64,000 bases of DNA, from contig CASEFL010000001.1 in the NCBI GenBank assembly GCA_949287245.1, forward strand, positions 1-64,000, written 5' to 3'. The DNA comes from an uncultured Bacillota bacterium. Lineage in GTDB: Bacteria > Bacillota_I > Bacilli_A > RFN20 > CAG-826. Below the pieces are notes generated by a model. That model did not search any database, had not been told where the DNA came from, and saw only the letters and a list, made by a program, of their open reading frames with translations. The position numbers were made by a program, and so were the translations under genes. The number at the start of each line of letters is the position of its first letter. Within the stretch, counting starts at the first letter, position 1. Of this stretch, positions 54,095 to 61,467 are shown piece after piece.

Positions 54095-56478
54095 TGATGA
54101 AAGTTTCTTATTGCTGGTTATCGGAATACGTTGATTTGACTGATATCACTCCAGAAACAGTCGCTTCTTTATTAACTTTTGCGGGAGTAGAAGTGGAAAG
54201 CATTACTCCACTTGCAAAAGGAACTGGGCTTGTTATTGGCGAAATTATTTCTTGCAAACCCCATCCTGATAGTGACCATCTCCATATCCTTGAAGTAAAT
54301 GAAGGGGAAAAATATGGCATTGTTCAAATTGTTTGTGGCGCGCCAAATGCAAGAGTAGGTTTACGCGTTATTGTGGCAAGAGCTGGCGCAGTTTTGCCTG
54401 AGATTACCATTCATCCTTCCAAAATTCGTGGTGTAGAAAGTAATGGCATGTGTTGTTCTTTATTAGAACTTGGAGTGGAAAGAAAATATTTAAGTGAAAA
54501 ACAAATTTCAGGTATTGAAGAACTTCCTGTGGATGCCCCCATTGGCGAAGAGCGAGTACTGGAATATTTAATGCTTGATGATGTGACTTTAGATTTAAAG
54601 CTTTTAGCGAATCGTCCAGATTTAAATTCATTAATGAATGTAGCAAAAGAGGTTTCTACCCTTGTCCATCGTTCGCTTCATCTTCCTTCTGTGCCATCTT
54701 TTGGCACTTCTACACCTGAAGTTCAGCCTGTCATTGAATGTTCTTCTTGCATGCGTTTCTCTTTAGCGGAAGCTTATGGAGTAAAAGTGGCTCCTTCTCC
54801 TTTATGGTTACAAAGGCGATTAATGGCCTCAGGGGTAAGAAGCATTAACAATGTTGTTGATGTTGGTAATTACGCCATGATTCTTACTGGTCAGCCTTTT
54901 AATATGTACGACAAAGATTTACTGCCAGGAAATACTCTTGTGGCAAGAGAAGACATCACCGGTCCTTGGCTTGCTATGGATGATAAAGAGTATGTTTTAG
55001 AAAAAGGAGATCTTTCTATTGCTTCAGAAGGAAGAACGATGTGCTTAGGAGGCATTATGACTTCCAAAGAATGCGCAGTCAGTGAAAATAGCAAAAATAT
55101 CGTTGTGGAAAGTGCTTTATTTTCTGGAGTCCAAATTCGTCACACTTCTTCGCGGCTTGGTTTAGCAAGCGAATCAAGTGCACGCTTTGTTAAAGGGTTA
55201 AGCGATACGCAGGAAGAGTCTCTTGCTTACGCTATGGTTTTATTGGGTGATTTAACAAATGCGGATCATTTATCAAAAATGGCTTTTGTCGGGCAAAAGA
55301 AAAAGGAGGAAAAAATCATACAAACCTCTCTTGAAGCGATTAATCGTCGTTTAGGAACAAGTTTTTCTCTTGATGAAGTGATTTCCACCTTGGAATCTGA
55401 ACAATTTTTTGTCGAAAAGAAAGAAGAAAAATTGTTTGTTCATGTTCCACGAACAAGAATTGATGTTGATGGTGAGGCCGATATTAGTGAAGAAGTCATT
55501 CGTTTACGGGGCTATGAAGAAGTTCCTGAACATGAAATTTCTTTACCAGGAAGCGGTGGATATAGCGAAAACCAAAATAAAGAGCGGGCAATACGTCGCT
55601 ACCTTCGTCATATTGGGTTAAATGAAGTTCTTACTTATAGTTTGCTTAGCCAAAGCGAGAATGAAACTTACCCTTATTTAATGTCTGGGACATCTTATCA
55701 AGTAATGAATCCTCTTACCGAGGAACGTGCCTATTATCGTCATAGTCTTGCTCCATCTTTGCTTTCTCTTCTTTCTTATAATGCTTCTCGTCAACAAAAT
55801 GATTTTTCATGTTTTGAAATTTCTGAGGTTGCTGTTGAAGGAAAAAGGGAAAAACATTTAGGCATTGCTTTAATGGGGGAAGAAGAGATTGTTCGTCTTT
55901 TGTCGACAAGAAAAAGAGATTTTTATGACGCAAAAGGCATATTAGAAGGAATTCTTTCTTTATTAGGAGTGAAAGAAAACCGTCTTCGTTATGAGCCTAT
56001 TGTTACGACAAGAAAAGAATTTCATCCTGGGAGAAGTGCGCTTTGTTATTTAGGGAAAGAGCTAATCGCTGTTCTTGGGGAACTTCATCCTGCTGAAAAG
56101 AAAAAACGGGGAGTAAAGGATGCGGTTATGATGGAAATTCGTCTTTCTACTGTTCTTTCAAACAAAGGAAGTACTTCTAAAGCGATAATCCCTCCTCGCT
56201 ATCCCATGACAAGACGTGATCTTGCCTTAGTTGTTGATGAGAAAATTAGTTTTAAGGATTTAAAGGAAGTCATTTCAAAGTCTTCTTCTTTAGTGAAAGA
56301 GGTTGTTCCTTTTGATGTTTATCGTGGAGTTGGGGTAGAGAAAGGGAAAAAATCAATTGCCATTGCCTTGTTTATTCAAAACGAGAATAAAACAATGACC
56401 GAAGAAGAAATTCAAACTGTTGTTGATGAAGCTTTATTGCTATTAAAAACAAAACTTTCTGCGGAGATTCGTCAATGA
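54094..56478 (+). CDS. pheT: Phenylalanyl-tRNA synthetase beta subunit
   Basis: The 794-residue beta subunit contains the tRNA-binding OB domain (about 38-150, GLVIGEIISCKPHPDSDHLH), B3/B4 editing region, B5 domain and C-terminal ferredoxin-fold anticodon-binding domain (RYPMTRRDLALVVDEKISF). Length and order are normal. Two Met codons open the frame (54094 and 54097). It is coupled to pheS and overlaps the next gene by four bases. Confidence 0.97.
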   Translation: MMKVSYCWLSEYVDLTDITPETVASLLTFAGVEVESITPLAKGTGLVIGEIISCKPHPDSDHLHILEVNEGEKYGIVQIVCGAPNARVGLRVIVARAGAVLPEITIHPSKIRGVESNGMCCSLLELGVERKYLSEKQISGIEELPVDAPIGEERVLEYLMLDDVTLDLKLLANRPDLNSLMNVAKEVSTLVHRSLHLPSVPSFGTSTPEVQPVIECSSCMRFSLAEAYGVKVAPSPLWLQRRLMASGVRSINNVVDVGNYAMILTGQPFNMYDKDLLPGNTLVAREDITGPWLAMDDKEYVLEKGDLSIASEGRTMCLGGIMTSKECAVSENSKNIVVESALFSGVQIRHTSSRLGLASESSARFVKGLSDTQEESLAYAMVLLGDLTNADHLSKMAFVGQKKKEEKIIQTSLEAINRRLGTSFSLDEVISTLESEQFFVEKKEEKLFVHVPRTRIDVDGEADISEEVIRLRGYEEVPEHEISLPGSGGYSENQNKERAIRRYLRHIGLNEVLTYSLLSQSENETYPYLMSGTSYQVMNPLTEERAYYRHSLAPSLLSLLSYNASRQQNDFSCFEISEVAVEGKREKHLGIALMGEEEIVRLLSTRKRDFYDAKGILEGILSLLGVKENRLRYEPIVTTRKEFHPGRSALCYLGKELIAVLGELHPAEKKKRGVKDAVMMEIRLSTVLSNKGSTSKAIIPPRYPMTRRDLALVVDEKISFKDLKEVISKSSSLVKEVVPFDVYRGVGVEKGKKSIAIALFIQNENKTMTEEEIQTVVDEALLLLKTKLSAEIRQ

Positions 56479-56873
56479 AATTAAGAAAAAGCACAATTCC
56501 TTATTCTCCCATTAATATTAAAGGGGATGATGTGCCTGCTTCTTTGCCACGTTACCCTGTTCTTGAAATTAAACAACTTCAATATGAAGGGGAAGTAGAG
56601 CGAGTAGCGGCTACATGTTATCGCTTCTTTATGAATATCAAGGCTAAGCTTCTTGTTGAAGACGCAGAAGATATGACCCCCTTTATTTTTCCTTACGAAA
56701 TAGAGGAAGTAATTTATGTTTTTGATCAGGAAGATAGCAATTTAGAGGAAGAGTTGGTTCATGAGGAAAATAGTGTATGTTACATACTTCCTGGAAAAGA
56801 AATTGATCTTTCTGAACTTGCCTATCTTGCTTTACATACAGAGTTACCAAGTCATTTGGTAAAAAATATTTAG
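56475..56873 (+). CDS. YceD/DUF177-like protein
   Basis: The 132-residue protein ends with IEEVIYVFD..., CYILPGKEIDLSELAYLALHTELPSHLV, resembling the DUF177/YceD family linked to 23S rRNA and L32 expression. The family cysteine motif in the middle is not kept (RVAATCYRFFMNIKAKL), and rpmF, which normally follows, is missing; a terminator comes instead. Start overlaps pheT by four bases. Family membership is moderate. Confidence 0.6.
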   Translation: MKLRKSTIPYSPINIKGDDVPASLPRYPVLEIKQLQYEGEVERVAATCYRFFMNIKAKLLVEDAEDMTPFIFPYEIEEVIYVFDQEDSNLEEELVHEENSVCYILPGKEIDLSELAYLALHTELPSHLVKNI

Positions 56874-56963
56874 AAATATACCATTTTTAAAAAACCAGAT
56901 TTTTGCTAGTTTGTATCGAGATATTTATATTACCGAAAAACTACTAAAATAATACTATTTCAT

Positions 56964-56990
56964 AAAAAGGCCTTTCCTTGGCCTTTTTTT
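56964..56990 (+). terminator. Rho-independent terminator of the pheST transcript
   Basis: Nine-base stem AAAAAGGCC/GGCCTTTTT (56964-56972 with 56980-56988), seven-base loop, T run. Confidence 0.88.
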
Positions 56991-57007
56991 CTTACGCGCG
57001 AAACTTC

Positions 57008-57036
57008 TTTATTCTTTTTGCAAAAAGGTTTATAGT
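57008..57036 (+). promoter_or_regulatory. Promoter of the mraZ operon
   Basis: TATAGT at 57031-57036 with a weak TTTATT 17 bases upstream. The MraZ boxes start three bases downstream. Confidence 0.5.
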
Positions 57037-57038
57037 TT

Positions 57039-57063
57039 TGGCACGAGGTGGGAAAAAGTGGGA
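57039..57063 (+). promoter_or_regulatory. MraZ-binding direct repeats
   Basis: TGGCA (57039), TGGGA (57049) and TGGGA (57059) recur at exact ten-base steps. MraZ is known to bind TGGGN boxes with five-base spacers upstream of its own gene. The third box includes the GTG start codon. Confidence 0.78.
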
Positions 57064-57495
57064 ATTTATTTTGGAACCTATCGCAGAAACTTAGATGCCA
57101 AAAGACGTCTCTTGTTGCCATCGCGCCTTCTTACCGTTAAAGAAGGGGACTCTCTTTACGTGCTTCGCGGTTTTGATGGCTGCTTGGCCGTTTATGATGA
57201 GGAAGGCTTTCAAAAGAAAGTTACCGAACTTCTATCTCGTGACACACTCAATCCTGCTGCCCGTGATTATGTCCGGATAAGCGCTAGTAGTGTTGAAGCA
57301 CTAGTTGTTGACGGACACGGGAGAATTGGTCTTCCTGCGGAACTCCTTTCGCGAAGAAATATTGGTTTTGATGTCACTATTATTGGTGCTCTAGATCACT
57401 TCGAGATTTGGGATACTTCTGCATATGAAAACTACTTGCTTAATCGCGGTCCTCAATTTGAGGAATTGGCGGAAAGGAGTAGGAATCATGAGTGA
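57058..57495 (+). CDS. mraZ: Transcriptional regulator MraZ
   Basis: MraZ controls the division and wall cluster that it heads. The 145-residue protein has two AbrB-like units with the family motifs LDAKRRLLLPSRL and DGHGRIGLPAEL. It starts with GTG 57058, preceded by GAGGTGG. It overlaps rsmH by eight bases. Retention of mraZ is notable since most of the wall genes it usually controls are not in this cluster. Confidence 0.94.
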   Translation: MGIYFGTYRRNLDAKRRLLLPSRLLTVKEGDSLYVLRGFDGCLAVYDEEGFQKKVTELLSRDTLNPAARDYVRISASSVEALVVDGHGRIGLPAELLSRRNIGFDVTIIGALDHFEIWDTSAYENYLLNRGPQFEELAERSRNHE

Positions 57496-58408
57496 GCATC
57501 AACCTGTTCTACTTCATGAAGCAATTTCTTACTTGGATATTAAACCTGAGGGGGTCTATGTGGATTTAACCTTCGGAAGAGGTGGACATAGTAAAGAAAT
57601 TCTTCGCCATCTATCTCCAAAAGGAAAATTAATTGCCTTCGATGTCGATGATGAGGCAATCAAAGCAGGGGAAACTCTCAGCAAAGATTCGCGTTTCCTT
57701 CTTATCCGTGAGAATTTTGCAAACTTTCTTTCTTCTCTAAATGAGATTGGGGTGAAAAGTGTTAATGGGATTCTAGCGGATCTTGGCGTCTCCTCTCCAC
57801 AATTTGACGAAGCATCTCGCGGTTTCTCTTATCGAATGGACGCTCCACTTGATATGAGAATGGACAAAAGAAATTCATTAACAGCGGAGATTATCGTTAA
57901 TGAATATAAAGAAAGTGCCCTTGCGAAAATTCTCTGGGAATATGGGGAAGAAAAAGATGCGCGAAAAATTGCTTCACTTATAGTTAAAGAAAGAGAAGAG
58001 ACACCAATTCGTACGACAACCCAACTTGCTGAGCTTGTTAAGAAGGCGAAAGGGCCAAAATGTCGTCATCAAAAAGGACATCCAGCAAAACAAACTTTCC
58101 AAGCCTTAAGGATGGAAACAAATGCTGAGTTATCTTCCTTAGAAAAAATGCTTCATGACCTTCCCGAAGCCTTAGCGATAAAAGGAAGAGGTGTCGTCAT
58201 TACTTTCCATTCTTTGGAAGATCGAATGGTAAAACAACATTTCCGCCTTTTAACTCGAGTAGAAGGATCGCGTTATTATCCCGTTAATGAAGAAAGAAAA
58301 TTCATTGATTTAACGAAGAAGCCGATTGTTGCTTCAGAAGAAGAAATAGAACATAACCACCGCGCACATAGTGCAAAACTTAGAGCAATAGAAAGGAGCC
58401 GTTTATGA
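57488..58408 (+). CDS. rsmH: 16S rRNA m4C1402 methyltransferase RsmH (MraW)
   Basis: RsmH methylates N4 of C1402 in the decoding centre. The 306-residue protein begins MSEHQPVLLHEAI and has the SAM motif VDLTFGRGGHS, ADLGVSSPQFD and RVVITFHSLEDR-like GVVITFHSLEDRMVKQHF. The open frame runs 21 codons upstream in mraZ, but AAGGAG before ATG 57488 fixes the start. It is followed, with four-base overlap, by a small membrane protein in the ftsL position. Confidence 0.97.
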   Translation: MSEHQPVLLHEAISYLDIKPEGVYVDLTFGRGGHSKEILRHLSPKGKLIAFDVDDEAIKAGETLSKDSRFLLIRENFANFLSSLNEIGVKSVNGILADLGVSSPQFDEASRGFSYRMDAPLDMRMDKRNSLTAEIIVNEYKESALAKILWEYGEEKDARKIASLIVKEREETPIRTTTQLAELVKKAKGPKCRHQKGHPAKQTFQALRMETNAELSSLEKMLHDLPEALAIKGRGVVITFHSLEDRMVKQHFRLLTRVEGSRYYPVNEERKFIDLTKKPIVASEEEIEHNHRAHSAKLRAIERSRL

Positions 58409-58656
58409 TTTTGATGAAAGACAAACTAGAAAAAACTGGTCATAAGAAACTTTATTATCGAGCAAAAAGTGTATTTACTGCTTCTTTGATTGCTTTAGGC
58501 GTTTTAGGGGTTGCTGCTATTCCTGTAGGAATCTCTTATCAACTTGCTCAAGCAAAAGAGCGTGAATTAGAGGATTATTCTTATCAAGACGAAAACTTAG
58601 TAGAAGAAGAAAACGAACTTCTTTCTTATAAAAACAACGAATCTTCGAAGTCCTGA
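58405..58656 (+). CDS. Small bitopic membrane protein in the ftsL position
   Basis: The 83-residue protein has a basic N-terminus (KTGHKKLYYRAKS), one membrane helix (about residues 23-47) and an acidic 30-residue tail. FtsL has the same topology but a coiled-coil outside domain of 50-80 residues, which is absent here. It could be a reduced FtsL, or a different anchor for the division ring. ATG 58414 is an alternative start. Confidence 0.7.
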   Translation: MILMKDKLEKTGHKKLYYRAKSVFTASLIALGVLGVAAIPVGISYQLAQAKERELEDYSYQDENLVEEENELLSYKNNESSKS

Positions 58657-58696
58657 CGCCTTTAGTTTATCTCCTTGCTAATGCGCAGGCAGAATT

Positions 58697-58720
58697 GGTG
58701 CCAGGTTACTGGCACCTTTT
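58697..58720 (+). terminator. Rho-independent terminator between the ftsL-position gene and ftsA
   Basis: Perfect eight-base stem GGTGCCAG/CTGGCACC (58697-58704 with 58709-58716) with loop GTTA, then TTTT. It separates mraZ-rsmH from ftsAZ. Confidence 0.85.
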
Positions 58721-58764
58721 CTCTTTAGAATAACTCCAAAAAATCTACTAATTTTTTACAAAAA

Positions 58765-58806
58765 GGGCCATTGAAAGAAATGGGGCCCTATCATAAGATA
58801 GGGAGG
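58765..58806 (+). promoter_or_regulatory. Alternative hairpins in front of ftsA
   Basis: CCCTATC (58786-58792) pairs with GATAGGG (58797-58803), covering part of the ftsA Shine-Dalgarno GGGAGG (58801-58806). The same CCC can instead pair with GGG at 58765-58767 in a hairpin whose arms are 58765-58772 and 58779-58788. The two forms exclude each other, as in translational switches. Confidence 0.5.
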
Positions 58807-58813
58807 TACAATT

Positions 58814-60028
58814 ATGGCAATCACAAAATACACTTCCGTTGTTGAAATTGGCTCTGGTTCAGTCAAGTTTATGATTGGCTACGCAAAAGACAATCATCCA
58901 ATTCCTGTTTACTATGCAAAAAAGCGTTTGGAACGCCCATTATTTGGTCGCAAATTGACGGATGAAGATAAAAAAAGCACAATCAATGCCTTATCGTTTT
59001 TTCATCATCTTGATAATGAAACTTTAGCTGTAAAGGTATCTCTTGATAGTGCTGTTTTATTGCTTCCTCCTTTGAATCTTCGAGTTTATCAAAGTGGCAA
59101 AGCAACAAACGTTGTGGCACCAAATGACATTATTAGCCAAGTGGATGTTTCAAACGTTCATACTCTTATTAAGAAAGAAAGTTTGCCAAACGGAACAGGG
59201 CTTGTCGACATTGTCCCTGATCGTTTTTCTTTAGATGATGGAACCTCAACAAGTATTCCTCCTATTGGAAGAAAATCTCATCTATTAAGAATGGAAGCGA
59301 AATTACACTGTTTGCCAGAAGATATAATCACTGGATATCGTCAACTTTGTGAGGGTGCTTCTTTTCGGATTGAGCAACAAATCGTTGAAACGTATGCCTC
59401 TTCCACTTTCTTTACCTCTCTTCCTAACTTTCCAGAAACTTATTTTTATATTGATATTGGAGCAAATATTACTTCTGTGGCCTTTATTGGTCATCATCAG
59501 CCTTTTGCCTCTAGTTATATTGAATTAGGGGGCGAAACTTTGACTAGTTATATTGCAAAATCTTTAAATTTATCGATTAGCGAAGCGAATTATTTAAAAG
59601 AAAAATTTGGGATACAGCGTGATGATTATCACTACCAAATTCCTCTTTTTGTTAAAGATGGAAGAAAAATTTATCAAAAAGAACTGAATCGAGTGATTAG
59701 CGAATTTCTGGAAATCTACATTGAGAAATTAAAAGCCCCAATATTCAGTGTTTGCCAAGCCGTTCATCTAAATTCATCAAGAAAAGAAATGGCAATTTTA
59801 GGAGGAGGAGGTTCTCTTCTTTCCGGTTTAACAAAAGTTCTTGAAACAAAAAATCTTCCCAATATTTCTTCTTTTCAAGCGATTCTTCCTTCTGTGCCAG
59901 GGGCAAATGACCCCGCAGCGATTAATTTATTAGGAGCCATATCTGCTAGAAGCACATATCGCGGAACGTTAGAAGATAACTATGCGGGAGTTAGTACCTT
60001 AAGTCGAGATTTAGGGAGAGGAGAATAA
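58814..60028 (+). CDS. ftsA: Cell division protein FtsA, divergent
   Basis: FtsA is the actin-like protein that tethers FtsZ to the membrane. The 404-residue protein has the phosphate-1 loop VVEIGSGSVKFMIG, YIDIGANITSVAFI, and the adenosine motif AILGGGGSLLSGL. It ends STLSRDLGRGE, without the basic-hydrophobic amphipathic helix that normally binds the membrane. ftsZ starts one base after the stop region, confirming identity. GGGAGG precedes the ATG within a hairpin. Confidence 0.9.
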   Translation: MAITKYTSVVEIGSGSVKFMIGYAKDNHPIPVYYAKKRLERPLFGRKLTDEDKKSTINALSFFHHLDNETLAVKVSLDSAVLLLPPLNLRVYQSGKATNVVAPNDIISQVDVSNVHTLIKKESLPNGTGLVDIVPDRFSLDDGTSTSIPPIGRKSHLLRMEAKLHCLPEDIITGYRQLCEGASFRIEQQIVETYASSTFFTSLPNFPETYFYIDIGANITSVAFIGHHQPFASSYIELGGETLTSYIAKSLNLSISEANYLKEKFGIQRDDYHYQIPLFVKDGRKIYQKELNRVISEFLEIYIEKLKAPIFSVCQAVHLNSSRKEMAILGGGGSLLSGLTKVLETKNLPNISSFQAILPSVPGANDPAAINLLGAISARSTYRGTLEDNYAGVSTLSRDLGRGE

Positions 60029-60029
60029 C

Positions 60030-61202
60030 ATGAGCGAAATTTATAATGAAATGGATATTGACGATTTTGGTCCTACAGCCCGAATTGTGGTCATAGGTGT
60101 TGGAGGAGCAGGAAATAATGCGGTTAACCGCATGATTGATGATCATATTGAGAATGTAGAATTTTATGTATGTAATACGGATCGTCAGGCTTTAGCCACC
60201 TCCAAAGCTCCACATCGCATTGCTCTTGGGACAAATGTTACCAATGGATTAGGAGCAGGGGGTGATCCTCAAAAAGGAGAGGAAGCTGCAAAACAAAGCG
60301 AAGCAGAAATTCGGGCGATTATTCATGGCGAAGAAGGAAAAAGTAGAAAAGCCGATATGGTCTTTATTGCCGCTGGTTTAGGAAAGGGAACGGGAACGGG
60401 AGCTTCTCCTGTAGTAGCAAAGATTGCAAAAGAAGAAGGCGCTTTAACCGTTGCTATTGTTACACGTCCTTTTGGCTTTGAGGGGCCTCAACGGAGTGCG
60501 AATGCGATTTCTGGTCTTACAAAATTAAAAAATGCTGTTGATTCGATTATCATTGTTAGTAACGATAAACTCTTAATGGATTCAGGGAATGCGCCAATTG
60601 ATAAAGCATTTTCTTTAAGCGATGACATTTTGTCACGTTCAGTGAAAACGGTTGCAGATTTAATTCAAATTCCTTCGATTATTAATCTTGATTTTGCTGA
60701 TGTAAAAACAACCTTAGAAAATTCGGGGATTGCTTTAATTGGTTATGGACAAGGTTCCGGTCCGCAAAAGGCCCAAGAAGCCGCGAATAGTGCTTTAAAT
60801 TCTCGTCTTCTAGAGGCCTCTGTTTCTGGAGCAAGAAGAGCCATTTGCGCCGTCACTTGTGGAAACGGAGTTACCTTATATGAAGCGCAAGAATGTGTTA
60901 GAAGAATAAGCGAACAAGCAGGGGGAGCCATCGATATTAAATTCGGGGTATCGCTAAATCATAATTTTGATGACACGTTAATTGTTGCGGTTATCGCAAG
61001 TGACTTTAGTGCCGAATACGATTTTACTTCTCCACCCCAAATTCAAATTCCTCATGATTCGGAACAAGTGGGGAATGGAAACTTCTTCCCACAAAATCAT
61101 CAAGACACGGTTGAAGAAGATGAAAAGTCGGAAGAAGACTATGCCGATTCTTTACTTCCTGATTTTTTGCAAGGGACTTTTGGAAATAATGAGGAGGAAT
61201 AA
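60030..61202 (+). CDS. ftsZ: Cell division GTPase FtsZ
   Basis: FtsZ polymerises into the division ring. The 390-residue protein has [12 protein letters not shown], the tubulin signature, the T7 loop [11 protein letters not shown] and a C-terminal peptide LPDFLQ that binds FtsA or EzrA, followed by GTFGNNEEE. The signature reads GKGTGTG (residues 118-124) where nearly all FtsZ have GGGTGTG; Lys119 is encoded by AAG at 60384-60386. Before it, a five-residue insertion (GEEGKSRK region) is seen. Last gene before the ileS T-box. Confidence 0.96.
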   Translation: MSEIYNEMDIDDFGPTARIVVIGVGGAGNNAVNRMIDDHIENVEFYVCNTDRQALATSKAPHRIALGTNVTNGLGAGGDPQKGEEAAKQSEAEIRAIIHGEEGKSRKADMVFIAAGLGKGTGTGASPVVAKIAKEEGALTVAIVTRPFGFEGPQRSANAISGLTKLKNAVDSIIIVSNDKLLMDSGNAPIDKAFSLSDDILSRSVKTVADLIQIPSIINLDFADVKTTLENSGIALIGYGQGSGPQKAQEAANSALNSRLLEASVSGARRAICAVTCGNGVTLYEAQECVRRISEQAGGAIDIKFGVSLNHNFDDTLIVAVIASDFSAEYDFTSPPQIQIPHDSEQVGNGNFFPQNHQDTVEEDEKSEEDYADSLLPDFLQGTFGNNEEE

Positions 61203-61209
61203 CCTCTTT

Positions 61210-61447
61210 TACTTGTAAGTCAGAAGATGATATTTTAAACTCGACACGGCGAAGAAACGGACAACGCTTAGTAAGAAATAAGAGCGAGCCTCTTGGATGA
61301 AAACGAGGCACCTGAAAAGTTATCACCGTTGAGCTAGTAACTTGAAGGAAGAGTAGAGTTACCGCACCCAGCGTTATCGGGCTAGAGCGCGAGAGAGATT
61401 CTCTCGAAGAAGGTGGCACCGCGCGAAAGCGCCCTTCGGGGCGTTTT
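61210..61447 (+). promoter_or_regulatory. T-box riboswitch of ileS
   Basis: The leader ends with the T-box motif AGGTGGCACCGCG (61411-61423) and a terminator stem CGCCC/GGGCG (61430-61434 with 61439-61443, loop TTCG) followed by TTTT. Long helical segments lie upstream. The Ile specifier codon was not fixed. The element begins within a few bases of the ftsZ stop; no separate promoter was identified, so it may lie inside ftsZ. Confidence 0.88.
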
Positions 61448-61467
61448 CCTTTTGTAAAGGAGCAAAT

